Part shown: piece after piece, positions 26,800-37,244 of the stretch
Position numbering within the stretch: position 1 is the stretch's first letter
Layout: each line of letters opens with the position of its first letter
Origin: an uncultured Bacteroidales bacterium
Lineage (GTDB): Bacteria; Bacteroidota; Bacteroidia; Bacteroidales; UBA4417
DNA: 64,000 nt
Direction of reading: 5' to 3'
NCBI GenBank assembly: GCA_903879715.1
Contig: CAIRMR010000186.1
Location: 62,001 to 126,000, forward strand
Made by a program: the position numbers and the translations under genes
The notes under the pieces: generated by a model
What the model was told of the DNA's origin: nothing
What the model saw: only the letters and a program-made list of their open reading frames with translations
Database searches by the model: none

Positions 26800-29037
26800 A
26801 TGAACGCAAAAATCAATACAGCACTCTTGCTGATACTTTTATTCCTGAACCCGATCCTTTTTGCGCAATCTCAGCAAAAAACTGTTGATCAGCGGGTTGA
26901 TTCCGTTATGCGGTTAATGACTCCTGAAGAAAAAATAGGACAGCTAAATCAATACAGTGATGACTGGACTGCAACCGGACCGGTAACAGTTGACAATGAT
27001 AAAACCAGACAGGTGCGCAACGGTCAGGTTGGTTCCATGTTAAACTGCAAAGGAACTGACCGTACCCGGTGGTGGCAGGAAGCTGCCATGAAATCCCGTT
27101 TAAAAATTCCGCTGCTGTTTGGACAGGATGTGGTCCACGGGTATAAAACCACTTTCCCAATTCCTCTTGCTGAATCCTGCAGCTGGGACCTGGATGCTAT
27201 GACACTGTCAGCTCGAATTGCTGCCACCGAAGCAAGTGCAGGCGGCATCCACTGGACTTTTGCACCTATGGTTGATATTGCCCGCGATCCCCGCTGGGGA
27301 AGAATGATGGAAGGTGCCGGCGAAGACCCTTACCTGGGTTCTATGATTGCGGCCGCCAGGGTTAAAGGCTTCCAGGGCAATAAATTAGGCGACATCAATT
27401 CAATGATGGCTTGTGCCAAGCATTTTGCAGCTTATGGAGCAGTAATTGGCGGCAGGGATTATAATTCCGTTGATATGAGCGAACGGCTTTTGCTGGAAGT
27501 ATACCTGCCTCCTTTTAAAGCAGCTGCAGAGGCAGGTGTTGCAACATTTATGAATTCATTTAACGATATAAACGGAGTTCCTGCAACCGGGAACAGTTAT
27601 CTGCAACGCGATATACTTAAAGGTCAATGGGGTTTCAAAGGATTTGTGGTGAGTGATTGGGGTTCTGTGGGCGAAATGGTATCTCATGGCAGTGCTAAAA
27701 ACGACTATGAAGCAGCCTTTTCCGCTATAACTGCCGGCTGCGATATGGACATGGAAAGCCGTTGCTACAAAAATTACCTTGCCCAACTGGTAGCCGATGG
27801 AAAAGTGTCAATGGCATTGATTGATGATGCAGTGCGAAGAATCCTGGAAAAGAAATTTGAACTTGGCTTATTTGATGATCCTTTTAAATATTGCGATGCA
27901 GAACGTGAACAGAAAGAACTGAACAACCCGGAGCATCCAAAGATTGCCAGGGAAATGGCTGACAGGAGTATCGTTTTACTGAAAAATCAGAATAACCTGC
28001 TGCCATTATCCAAAAACACAAAAACAATTGCATTTATTGGGCCGTTGGTAAAAGCGGTAAAGCAAAACAAAGGATTCTGGGATGTGGAAGTTCCCGGAGT
28101 TGATTCCAGCTATATTGTTTCGCAATGGGCAGGATTGGTCAATAAAGTTGGTGCTACTACGAAATTACTTTATGCAAAAGGTTGTGAAATTGAAGGCAGT
28201 GATAAATCAGGATTCGATGAAGCTGTCAGGATCGCGAAACAATCGGATGTTGTTATTCTTAGCATTGGCGAAAGAAGGGATATGAGCGGTGAAGCCAGGA
28301 GTCGCAGTAATATAGATATTCCGGGCGTTCAGGAAGATTTATTAAAGGTTCTGCTGGCAACGGGTAAACCGGTGGTAGTTTTAATTAATGCCGGCCGTCC
28401 GCTTGTGTTTAATTACACCGCCGACAACGCAACAGCTATTTTATATACCTGGTGGCTGGGTAGCGAAGCCGGTAATGCCATTGCTGATGTTCTTTTTGGC
28501 GACTTTAATCCTTCTGCCAAGCTGTCTGTCACTTTCCCTCAGAGTGTAGGGCAAATACCAATTTATTACAGTCATCTAAATACGGGCCGGCCTGTAACTA
28601 ATGGCGATGTTCCTAATACTTCCTACATCGATTTATCCATTTATCCGAAGTTTGAATTTGGTTTTGGATTAAGTTTTACCACATTTAAATACAGTGATCT
28701 GAAATTGAACAAAAATAAAATCAGCAATACTGGGGAAATTGAAGTATCTTTAACCGTCTCTAATACAGGGAAATATGCCGGAGAAGAAATCGTCCAGTTA
28801 TATCTCAGAGATTTAGCAGGCTCAATCTCAAGGCCGGTGAAAGATCTGAAGGATTTCGCGAAAATAGCTTTGAACGCAGGAGAGTCCAAAATAGTCAGAT
28901 TCACGATTGACAAAGAAAAACTCTCTTTCTACAACCAAAAACTGCAATGGGTTGCCGAGCCAGGTGAATTTGAACTGATGATTGGTGCATCTTCCTCCGA
29001 TATCAGGTTGAATTCAGTATTTGAGTTGGTTAATTAG
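26800..29037 (+). CDS. bglX: GH3 beta-glucosidase (BglX-like)
   Basis: This 745-residue secreted enzyme (signal peptide LLLILLFLNPILFAQ) should release glucose from beta-gluco-oligosaccharides in the periplasm. The TIM-barrel domain shows GQDVVHGYKTTFPIPLAES, FAPMVDIARDPRWGRMMEGAGEDPYLGS and KHFAAYGA. The nucleophile Asp286 lies in VVSDWGSV. The alpha/beta sandwich domain (IVLLKNQNNLLPLSK) and C-terminal fibronectin-like domain (FGFGLSFTTFKYSDL, IQLYLRDL-like VQLYLRDLAGS) complete the standard architecture. Length matches BglX. It has no sorting domain, so it is probably periplasmic. It lies between a GPH transporter and the GH81 gene. Confidence 0.93.
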   Translation: MNAKINTALLLILLFLNPILFAQSQQKTVDQRVDSVMRLMTPEEKIGQLNQYSDDWTATGPVTVDNDKTRQVRNGQVGSMLNCKGTDRTRWWQEAAMKSRLKIPLLFGQDVVHGYKTTFPIPLAESCSWDLDAMTLSARIAATEASAGGIHWTFAPMVDIARDPRWGRMMEGAGEDPYLGSMIAAARVKGFQGNKLGDINSMMACAKHFAAYGAVIGGRDYNSVDMSERLLLEVYLPPFKAAAEAGVATFMNSFNDINGVPATGNSYLQRDILKGQWGFKGFVVSDWGSVGEMVSHGSAKNDYEAAFSAITAGCDMDMESRCYKNYLAQLVADGKVSMALIDDAVRRILEKKFELGLFDDPFKYCDAEREQKELNNPEHPKIAREMADRSIVLLKNQNNLLPLSKNTKTIAFIGPLVKAVKQNKGFWDVEVPGVDSSYIVSQWAGLVNKVGATTKLLYAKGCEIEGSDKSGFDEAVRIAKQSDVVILSIGERRDMSGEARSRSNIDIPGVQEDLLKVLLATGKPVVVLINAGRPLVFNYTADNATAILYTWWLGSEAGNAIADVLFGDFNPSAKLSVTFPQSVGQIPIYYSHLNTGRPVTNGDVPNTSYIDLSIYPKFEFGFGLSFTTFKYSDLKLNKNKISNTGEIEVSLTVSNTGKYAGEEIVQLYLRDLAGSISRPVKDLKDFAKIALNAGESKIVRFTIDKEKLSFYNQKLQWVAEPGEFELMIGASSSDIRLNSVFELVN

Positions 29038-29252
29038 AAACCTGACAAAAGAAATAAAAGTCTGTTTCCCTCATAAGATCAGGTTGTGCTTTCTTCTTTT
29101 TTGTTATAATTTCTGATCCTCATTTTATAGTATCAGCCTGATTGCCTGATAAAACAGATTCATGTTGCGGAATCACATGAGTTTTTTAAGTCATCTATTC
29201 GTTGCTGCCAGATACAAATACCACAAATTGAAATGAATCTAATCTTAAAATA

Positions 29253-32200
29253 ATGAATAAACTTTTTAGTCTTGCATTAATTTCTCTTTTATCGGTCTCA
29301 ATCCCGGTACTAAGTCAGGTGATACCTGTTGGAAGCGGTAGCTATACCAAAACATTCCCTGGTACTGATGTGCTGGGACGAAACTTAATCCCTTCGGGTA
29401 CGCCCCAGGTTAGTGGTAACGCAATTGGTAAACCTGCGCCAACAAGCGACTGGTGGTCGGCATTGATAAAGAATGGACAGGCTTCCAACCTTTTTAACTA
29501 CCCGTTTACTATGAAAACCAAAAACAGCGGTTTGGTCGTAACCTATATTCCTTCGGGAGTGATCGACGATATTGAGCCCGTTACTGTTGGCGTTTCCGGG
29601 ATGACAGCTACAAAAACCACTGTTTCTGATTTTTCTGACTGGACAGTTACAATGGATTGGAATGATGGAATTCATGATTTTAAGACAACTTCCGGAGTAG
29701 GTATGCCATTCCTGTATTTTACTAAAAGTGCAGCTGATGTGGCCCAGGTAACAGTGACTTCAGGAACTGTAGTTGTTTCGGGCGAAATGCTTGTTATTAC
29801 TGACTTGAGAAACGGAGCCGATTTTGCTGTTTATGCTCCGTCAGGAAGTACCTGGTCACAGAATGGAGCAATTTACACCTCTACCCTGAATGGACAGAAT
29901 TATTGGTCGATGGCGTTTATTCCGCTTACCGCAGCCAATGTTACTGCCGTAGCTACTGAGTACAAGAAATATGCTTACGTTTTTCCTGTAAATACTACAG
30001 CTACCTATAGTTATAATGAAAGTACTTCGGTAATGCGAACCGACTTCAATGTAGTTACAGAAGTTAAAGAAGGATCCGAAACAAATATGCTGATCGGATT
30101 GCTGCCTCATCAATGGGCACATCTTTCGGCTGATTCGCCGGTTCCGGATAAATACAGTTACACAATTGTTCGGGGCCAAATGAAAACAATGGCAGGCAAT
30201 AGTTTTAGCGTCGAGAATACGTTTCACGGCATTTTGCCGACATTGCCTTATTTAGATAATTACAGTACTGGATTTTCGCCTTCAGCATTAACGGAAAAAA
30301 TTGCAAGCCTGGAAAATAATACGCTCGCAACCTGGACAGATTCATATAACGAAGGCCAGGTTATGAACCAACTGGTGCAAACTGCACGGATCGCCGACGA
30401 AATGGGAAATATTGCTTCGCGGAACAAAATTCTATCCACAATTAAAACCCGCCTCGAAGACTGGTTTAAAGCCGAAAGCGGTGAAGTGGCATTTATTTTT
30501 TATTACAATACGGCATGGTCGGCGATGATTGGCTATCCTGCCGGATACTATCAGGATCAATACCTGAATGACCGTCATTTTCATTGGGGGTACTTTATTC
30601 ATGCTGCTGCTTTTATTGAGCAGTACGAACCAGGTTGGGCTGCTCAATGGGGCGGTATGGTTAATATGCTTGTTCGTGATGCCGCTTGTCCTGATCGGAA
30701 TGATGCAATGTTTCCTTACCTGCGGAATTTCAGCCCCTATGAAGGACATAGCTGGGCCGATGGTTTTGCCGGTAACCCGGCTGGTAACAACCAGGAATCG
30801 AGTTCCGAAAGTATGGTTTTCGCTTCTTCACTTATACACTGGGGCGAATTAACAGCGGATAAAACCATCCGCGATTTAGGTATTTATATTTATACCACGG
30901 AGCAAACCGGGATTGAAGAATATTATATGGATACCAAAGAGCGGAATTTTCCGGCTTCGCAGCAATACAGCCTGGTATCGCGTGTATGGACTAACAGCAT
31001 CGATAACGGTACTTTCTGGACCAGCGATATAGCTGCATCCTATGGCATTGAAATTTATCCTATTCATGGCGGTTCACTTTACCTGGGACTTGATACAGCT
31101 TATGTTGCGAAACTTTGGAACGAAGTGGCGGCCAATACCGGTATTTTGAACAACCAGGTGAATCCAAATCTGTGGCACGACATGTGGTGGGAATACCTGG
31201 CTTTCATAGATCCCGCAAAAGCAATTGAAATGTATAATTCATACCCTGAACGGGAAATAAAATTTGGTATTTCTGACGCTCAGACTTACCATTGGCTGCA
31301 TGCCATGAATGCCTTGGGAAGGGTTGATGCTGCTATTACGGCAGATTATCCTGTTGCGGCGGCTTTTATTCTTCATGGAGAAATCAATTATGTCGCCCAC
31401 AATTATTCCGATGCGCCTATTACTGTCACTTTTTCAACCGGCTATCAACTTGTTGTTCCGGCCCGGAAAATGGTAACCAGCAAGGACAGTCCAATAACAG
31501 GAATCTTAACATCTTCGTTTCAGCAAGCGGCTGTTAAGGGCAGTGTTATTCTAAATGTTATGGCTTCAGGCGGAACACCAACCAAAGTTGAATTTATGGA
31601 TGGAACCGTATCGTTAGGATCAGTAACCACGGAACCCTACACCTGGAACGCAACCAATTTACAGTTGGGGGTACATAGTTTTTATGCTAAAGTGTATGCC
31701 GCTGATAAGTTTAATGTTACCAATAGTTCTGAAATTCAGGTTGGTCAACAGTTACCTTATGGTGGAACCGCATGGGCCATTCCGGGGACTATCCAAGCTG
31801 GAAACTATGATACCTATGAAGGCGGAAAAGGCCAGAATATAGCATATATGGATGTGACGACCACTAACTCAGGTGATTTCAGGACAGACGAATATGTTGA
31901 TGCTACAAGCAATGTTACCGAAGGGGCATATGTCGGGTCAATTGCTGCGGGTGAATGGCTGGAATATACCGTAAATGTTACCCAGGCAGGTATCTATTCG
32001 TTTGCTTTCCGTTATGCTTCCGGCAATTTAGCTGGCGGAGGACCATTCCATCTTCAATTAGATGGTCAGACTATTTCCGGTGATATTTCCGTTTCTGCAA
32101 CTTCCGGCACCGTTTGGACTGTCTGGTTAACAAAAAATGTTACCGGCATTCCTCTCACTCCCGGTCAGCATGTATTGCGGTTAGCTTTTTCATCCGGCGA

Positions 32201-34004
32201 ATTTAACCTGGCAAAAATGACTTTTACCCGAACAGGTGATCTTGCATTTAGCTATCCGACAGCTTTATCAGGAAGTAAATTAATATTGATTCTGCCACAA
32301 TCTTCGGCTACACTTGATGGTTCGGCAAGCACTGAATCTGCTAGTCAACCATTGACTTACTTATGGACACAAAATTACGGTCCTACGGAAATTCAGTTTT
32401 CTGATCCAACTTCCGACAAACCCGTTATCAGTGGGTTGGTGGAAGGAATGTATAGCCTGAAACTAACTGTTGCCAATACCGATTTGCGTACTGACGAAGA
32501 TGAATTGATTGTTGTAGTGAGTAATACCGCCAATATTTTGCCGACGGTCTCCCTGGTTTCACCTGCTGATCTATCAGTTTTCACTGCAGGAAATCCCGTG
32601 ACTATTACAGCCAATGCCAGCGATTTTGACGGGAGTATCCAAAAAGTAGATTTCTATCAGGATGATATTCTGATCAGTTCGGACGATACAAGCCCGTATA
32701 GTGCAACATGGAATCCGGATGCAGGAAATTATATACTTACAGCTGTGGCCACCGATAATGACGGAGCCCCGGGTAATTCTCAGGAAGTGAATGTAACCAT
32801 AGCACCAAAGATGTCATGTACTGAAGTCTCAAATATAGCTACGGAAGGCGTATTCTCGCTGGGCTACAAATGCACTTTCGAAACGGTGGGGACCAGTGTT
32901 ACAATTACTTTTGAATTGCTGGATACCGACAAACCCGGACTTGTTGCTTATCTCAGGAGAGAAATTCCTTTTACCGAATCCATAATGACCTATGTTTCCG
33001 ACAAAATATTTTCAACCACCATCAATGGGCAAATCATTGGTTCAACAATCAGTTATGCTTGTAAATTTGCTTTCTCGGGTGGCCTGGCGGTAACAGAATA
33101 CTTTTCGTACAAGGTTGGAACCGATTGCGGCAGTTCAGTCAGCGATACCGAAAAACCAAGCAGTTTCACCGCTACTGTCGGCACAACGGCAGCAAACAGT
33201 ATTGAGTTGTTGCTTCAGGCTTCTGATAATTCGGGCAATGTAATCTATACTATAAAATACGGTACAACAACACTGAATGTTTCTGTTGAATCTGGGGTTT
33301 CGAAAAGTTTTTTTGTTAATGGGCTAACGCCAAACACAATTTACACTTTTGCTGTTTCGGCAAGCGATTTAACAGGAAATACAGCTGAAAACAACCCTAT
33401 ATCACTCACAGCATCTACAACTGCAAATCTGAATACAGAATGTTCCGGTTCATCTTTTGAAGCATCGGAGGGAACTTTCAGTATTGGATACAAATACAGT
33501 TTCGTTACTACCGGAACGGATGTGAAAATCACATTCGAACTGCTCGATGATAAATCAGGACTTAATGCTTATTTGTGGAAAAAAGATCCTTTTGCAGAGA
33601 CTAAGATGACCAGTGTTTCCGGAAAGATTTTTACAATAACCATTTCTAATCAAACTATAGGTTTACCCATTATGTATGCCTGTAAATTTGCCTATGCAGG
33701 TGGAATGTCGGTTACTAAATATCTGTCGTATGTTGTGGGTAATACCTGTTCTGTAACAGGATTGGAAACATCAGATCCGATGAATCAGTTTGTTTTTCCG
33801 AATCCTGTTAAAAATATCTTGCATCTGCAATTGCTCGATCAACAAAACAGGATCATTTTAAGGGATATGTTTGGGAATACCTTATCCGACGGTGTAGTTC
33901 CGGCATCTAATACCTTGGACATGAGTTCATACAAACCCGGAGTCTATTTGCTGAAAATTGAAAATAAGCATGGAGTTCAATACAAGAAAATAGTTAAGAA
34001 TTAG
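29253..34004 (+). CDS. GH81 endo-beta-1,3-glucanase, multimodular, T9SS-secreted
   Basis: This 1583-residue enzyme cleaves long beta-1,3-glucan at the surface. After a signal peptide, the GH81 domain spans roughly residues 25-720: PTSDWWSALIKNG and YPFTMKTKNSG near the start, YLNDRHFHWGYF with Asp440 as probable acid, and NNQESSSESM with Glu515 and Glu519, whose four-residue spacing is the GH81 catalytic pattern. Next come an Ig-like domain (about 765-830), a CBM6-like jelly roll (about 835-1000, GEWLEYTVNVTQAGIY), a PKD-like domain, and another Ig domain (to about 1185). Two copies of a module of about 103 residues (1189-1292 and 1397-1499), each bounded by cysteines, flank a fibronectin III domain. 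The C-terminus is a T9SS sorting domain (FVFPNPVKNILHL to YKKIVKN). Confidence 0.93.
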   Translation: MNKLFSLALISLLSVSIPVLSQVIPVGSGSYTKTFPGTDVLGRNLIPSGTPQVSGNAIGKPAPTSDWWSALIKNGQASNLFNYPFTMKTKNSGLVVTYIPSGVIDDIEPVTVGVSGMTATKTTVSDFSDWTVTMDWNDGIHDFKTTSGVGMPFLYFTKSAADVAQVTVTSGTVVVSGEMLVITDLRNGADFAVYAPSGSTWSQNGAIYTSTLNGQNYWSMAFIPLTAANVTAVATEYKKYAYVFPVNTTATYSYNESTSVMRTDFNVVTEVKEGSETNMLIGLLPHQWAHLSADSPVPDKYSYTIVRGQMKTMAGNSFSVENTFHGILPTLPYLDNYSTGFSPSALTEKIASLENNTLATWTDSYNEGQVMNQLVQTARIADEMGNIASRNKILSTIKTRLEDWFKAESGEVAFIFYYNTAWSAMIGYPAGYYQDQYLNDRHFHWGYFIHAAAFIEQYEPGWAAQWGGMVNMLVRDAACPDRNDAMFPYLRNFSPYEGHSWADGFAGNPAGNNQESSSESMVFASSLIHWGELTADKTIRDLGIYIYTTEQTGIEEYYMDTKERNFPASQQYSLVSRVWTNSIDNGTFWTSDIAASYGIEIYPIHGGSLYLGLDTAYVAKLWNEVAANTGILNNQVNPNLWHDMWWEYLAFIDPAKAIEMYNSYPEREIKFGISDAQTYHWLHAMNALGRVDAAITADYPVAAAFILHGEINYVAHNYSDAPITVTFSTGYQLVVPARKMVTSKDSPITGILTSSFQQAAVKGSVILNVMASGGTPTKVEFMDGTVSLGSVTTEPYTWNATNLQLGVHSFYAKVYAADKFNVTNSSEIQVGQQLPYGGTAWAIPGTIQAGNYDTYEGGKGQNIAYMDVTTTNSGDFRTDEYVDATSNVTEGAYVGSIAAGEWLEYTVNVTQAGIYSFAFRYASGNLAGGGPFHLQLDGQTISGDISVSATSGTVWTVWLTKNVTGIPLTPGQHVLRLAFSSGEFNLAKMTFTRTGDLAFSYPTALSGSKLILILPQSSATLDGSASTESASQPLTYLWTQNYGPTEIQFSDPTSDKPVISGLVEGMYSLKLTVANTDLRTDEDELIVVVSNTANILPTVSLVSPADLSVFTAGNPVTITANASDFDGSIQKVDFYQDDILISSDDTSPYSATWNPDAGNYILTAVATDNDGAPGNSQEVNVTIAPKMSCTEVSNIATEGVFSLGYKCTFETVGTSVTITFELLDTDKPGLVAYLRREIPFTESIMTYVSDKIFSTTINGQIIGSTISYACKFAFSGGLAVTEYFSYKVGTDCGSSVSDTEKPSSFTATVGTTAANSIELLLQASDNSGNVIYTIKYGTTTLNVSVESGVSKSFFVNGLTPNTIYTFAVSASDLTGNTAENNPISLTASTTANLNTECSGSSFEASEGTFSIGYKYSFVTTGTDVKITFELLDDKSGLNAYLWKKDPFAETKMTSVSGKIFTITISNQTIGLPIMYACKFAYAGGMSVTKYLSYVVGNTCSVTGLETSDPMNQFVFPNPVKNILHLQLLDQQNRIILRDMFGNTLSDGVVPASNTLDMSSYKPGVYLLKIENKHGVQYKKIVKN

Positions 34005-34404
34005 ATAGATACAGTCAGTTTATCCAGCGCATTGCTGTACGGGATACACTGGATAAACCGGCTGATTAAAGTAAATGCCATATTCAATAAAATGTAAATA
34101 ACTTATTTATTCAAACTACTGAAATACTTTTAGTTTCGGTGAATTGAAAAGACATTTTAAACTGGATATTCAGCGAGAAGGCTTTCCTTTTATTAACTTT
34201 GCTGTTGGTAATTAGAATACCAAAGATTTGATGGATGCGTTTTTTTGTTAACGAAACTTGTCTGTTTGTAGAAGTTTTAAAAAGGTTGATACTCAAAAGT
34301 ATTGTTGCTCAAAATGTAATTAATAAAACTTTTCAAGATAGGTAGTAACATTACCCTATCGTAAGAAATCAAGGATAAATTCGAAATAATCACATTCTCT
34401 TAAA
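34005..34404. other. Intergenic region with hairpin, GH81 to GH5
   Basis: This 400-base gap has a perfect 10-bp inverted repeat GTTTATCCAG (34018-34027) and CTGGATAAAC (34049-34058), starting 13 bases after the GH81 stop. It has a 21-base loop and no T tract, so terminator function is uncertain. A TAACTTTG box at 34194-34201 could be the -7 element of a promoter for the GH5-GH30 genes. No gene is seen. Confidence 0.45.
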
Positions 34405-36186
34405 ATGAATAAAAAAAATCAGAAACTAAGCTTATGGTTACTATTGGTAACAGTAATTATGTTATTGAACCTGGCCACTTCAGCTCAGGGACTAAGAGCC
34501 AGCGGAAAAAAAATAATAGATGAGAATGGTGATGAAGTAATTTTACGCGGTATGGGCCTCGGTGGCTGGATGCTCCAGGAGCCTTATATGATGGAGATGG
34601 GTGGCTTTGCAGGAACTCAATGGCAAATAAAAGCGAAAATAGAAGCCTTGATCGGTACTATAAATACGGAAGCCTTTTACGATGCATGGCATGCCAATCA
34701 TTTAACCCGGGCTGATATTGATTCAATGGCCTCATGGGGTTTCAATTCCGTAAGGCTGCCTATGCATTATAACCTTTATACTCTGCCTATTGAAGGTGAA
34801 CCCGTTACTGGTGGAAATACATGGCTCGAAAAAGGCTTTGTTATGACAGATAGTTTGATTAGCTGGTGTAAGGCAAACCACATGTACGTTATCCTCGATT
34901 TACACGCGGCACCCGGAGGACAGGGTAAAGATGCTGCCATCAGCGACGCTGATCCGTCAAAACCCACATTATGGGAAAGCGATGCAAATAAAAATAAAAC
35001 CATCGCATTGTGGAAAAAACTGGCTGAACGATATGTGAATGAGCCATGGGTTGGCGCTTACGACCTGATAAACGAGCCTAACTGGGCCTTTACAGCAGGT
35101 GGAAATCAGAACGGTTGTTCTGAGAATTCAAATGCGCCATTACGAAAGTTGTACGTTGATATCACCAATGCAATACGGCAGGTTGATACAAAGCATATGA
35201 TCATAATTGAGGGGAATTGCTGGGGCAACAATTACAACGGCATTTTACCTGCCTGGGATAACAATATGGCCCTGAGTTTCCATAAATACTGGTCCAACAA
35301 CGACCAGGGATCTATTTCAGGAATTATCGGGTTACGCAATACGTATAATATCCCTATCTGGTTGGGCGAATCGGGCGAAAATTCTAATGTGTGGTTCACG
35401 GATGCTCTTCAACTGGTTGAAAGCAATGGAATAGGCTGGGCCTGGTGGCCATTGAAAAAAATAAATTCCGTTGTTAATCCTCTTACCATTGTTAAAACAG
35501 CAAATTATCAGACTTTACTCAATTATTGGAACAATGGGGGAACCGCGCCTACAGCCAGTTTTGCTTTTAATGCACTCATGCAAATGGCCGAAAATGCTAA
35601 AATACAAAACTGCATCTATCGTAAAGATGTAATTGATGCTATGTTCAGGCAGGTAAGCGATTCCACGACTCTTCCATTTGCGGTTCATCATGTGCCGGGT
35701 TCCGTTCCTGCCTGTGATTATGACCTTGGCCGGAATGGTAAAGCATACATGGATGTGGATAATGCCGACTATCATGTTACAACCGGAACTTATACCGCAT
35801 GGAACAGCGGATATACATACCGCAATGATGGGGTTGATATCAGTACATCCTATGATTCAGAAATATCCTCGATAGTCAATTATATCGGTTGGACAGCTGA
35901 CAACGAATGGTTGCAATACACTGTAGATGTAGACTCAACATCGACGTATGCAGTGAAGTTCAGGTATGCATCCCCCAATGCCGAATCTAAAATAAGGCTT
36001 ATGGTTAATGGTGCTGATATTTCAGGCCCGCTATCACTTCCGGCAACAGGTAGTTATACCTTGTGGGCATCATTAACAATTAATGATGTAGTACTTTATA
36101 AAGGTCGCCAGAAGATCAAAGTTTTTTACGAGAAAGGTGGAGCCAATTTTGGATATCTCGTGTTCACTCTTCAAAAAAAAAACTGA
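34405..36186 (+). CDS. GH5 beta-glucanase with CBM6 (5' part of a frameshifted T9SS protein)
   Basis: The first 593 residues have a signal peptide (LLLVTVIMLLNLATSAQG) and a GH5 barrel: ILRGMGLGGWMLQEPY, FNSVRLPMHYN, VILDLHAAPGGQG. Acid/base Glu224 lies in DLINEPNW and nucleophile Glu322 in IWLGESGE. A linker then leads to a CBM6-like domain (about 435-590, YMDVDNADYHVTTG to NEWLQYTVDVD). The frame then runs into ten adenines (36173-36182) and stops at TGA. With nine adenines the protein would continue in the next reading frame into a second CBM6 and a T9SS tail. As it stands it lacks a sorting domain, unlike its GH81 neighbour. The substrate is probably a beta-glucan; the subfamily cannot be set. 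Confidence 0.85.
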   Translation: MNKKNQKLSLWLLLVTVIMLLNLATSAQGLRASGKKIIDENGDEVILRGMGLGGWMLQEPYMMEMGGFAGTQWQIKAKIEALIGTINTEAFYDAWHANHLTRADIDSMASWGFNSVRLPMHYNLYTLPIEGEPVTGGNTWLEKGFVMTDSLISWCKANHMYVILDLHAAPGGQGKDAAISDADPSKPTLWESDANKNKTIALWKKLAERYVNEPWVGAYDLINEPNWAFTAGGNQNGCSENSNAPLRKLYVDITNAIRQVDTKHMIIIEGNCWGNNYNGILPAWDNNMALSFHKYWSNNDQGSISGIIGLRNTYNIPIWLGESGENSNVWFTDALQLVESNGIGWAWWPLKKINSVVNPLTIVKTANYQTLLNYWNNGGTAPTASFAFNALMQMAENAKIQNCIYRKDVIDAMFRQVSDSTTLPFAVHHVPGSVPACDYDLGRNGKAYMDVDNADYHVTTGTYTAWNSGYTYRNDGVDISTSYDSEISSIVNYIGWTADNEWLQYTVDVDSTSTYAVKFRYASPNAESKIRLMVNGADISGPLSLPATGSYTLWASLTINDVVLYKGRQKIKVFYEKGGANFGYLVFTLQKKN

Positions 36187-37168
36187 AGACGTTTCCTTAA
36201 AAGCGATTTCGGCTGAAACTTATGGGAAATCTGAGCTTATCTATATTTCATTTAACAAAAATCTGGAAAATCTGCCTGTTTCTCCTACCGGATTTAGCTG
36301 CACTGTGAACAGTAATGCTGTAACTATCAGCAGCCTTTCTCTTAATGCTGCCAATTCTTCACAAATTATTATCAGCCTGGCTGAGCCAATTTTTGATATC
36401 GATACTATTAAGCTCAATTATTCCGGTACCCTTGTTGCAGCAACTGATGGCACCTTGCTCACAACCTTCAGTAACTTACAGGTAAAAAACAATTTGCCTG
36501 TTTATACTTTGATACCCGGCAAAATTGAAGCAGAGTCGTTTGAAATGAACCAGGGTTTGGTTCTCGAAACCTGTACCGATACTGGTGGAGGACAGGACCT
36601 TGGATATACTAGCACAGGCGATTATCTCGAATACAAAGTCAGGGTTGTGAAAACCTCAAAATACGATCTGGAAGTTCGGGTTGCATCCGCTGGTACAGCC
36701 GGCAAAATCGAAGTGCAGCAAATCAATTCAAGTGGGGCTAATGTAAACTGGGTAACCCTGAATACTCCTGTTACCGGGGGATGGCAAACATGGCAGACTA
36801 TCAGTGCCACTATTGTTCTAACCGAAGGAATCTGGACATTACGCGTTAAAATACTACAGCCGGAATTCAATCTGAACTGGTTCCGGTTTACTGAAAATAC
36901 CATAGGCATTCAGGAAGATGCAAGATCAGTATTCACTGTTTTCCCAAATCCTGCCAACGATGTGGTGTCAATCCTTATCCCGGGATCTACCGGTCAGAAG
37001 AAGACTGTAACTCTAAAGTCATCGAATGGATCAGTAGTGGAAACTGTGGAAGTAGCGGACTCGGAAGTAACAAAAAAACTTTTTGTGGGGAATATTCCTA
37101 AAGGTTTTTATATCGTTGAACTGGAAATGTCGGGGAAAATATTCCGCAGTAAACTTATTCTGAACTAG
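36137..37168 (+). pseudogene. 3' part of the frameshifted GH5 protein: Ig-like domain, CBM6, T9SS sorting domain
   Basis: This frame is open from 36137, but meaningful homology starts just after the A10 tract (TEDVSLKAISAETYG). It encodes a SWM/Ig-like domain (LIYISFNKNLENLP to LVAATDGTLLTTF) and a CBM6-like domain (GKIEAESFEMNQGLVLETC, TGDYLEYKVRVVKTSKYDLEVRVA). It ends in a T9SS type A sorting domain (VFPNPANDVVSI to GKIFRSKLILN). It has no signal peptide of its own, and its start overlaps the end of the GH5 frame, so it is the natural C-terminus of that protein. Either the extra A is a sequencing or assembly error, a true mutation, or slippage produces some full-length enzyme (about 920 residues). 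Confidence 0.8.
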
Positions 37169-37244
37169 TTAGATTCCATGGTATTCGACAGTATTTATTC
37201 AAATAAACAATTGGTATCTCATTCAGTTAAAGATAAAACGTAAG

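Noticed and set aside
34018-34058. Intrinsic terminator after GH81
   Set aside because: The 10-bp arms are perfect but the loop is 21 bases and there is no T tract, so I recorded it only as a hairpin in the gap.
36137-37168. Independent gene with its own start at 36137
   Set aside because: No signal peptide precedes a T9SS sorting domain, and the homology starts only after the A10 tract; it is the C-terminus of the upstream GH5 protein.
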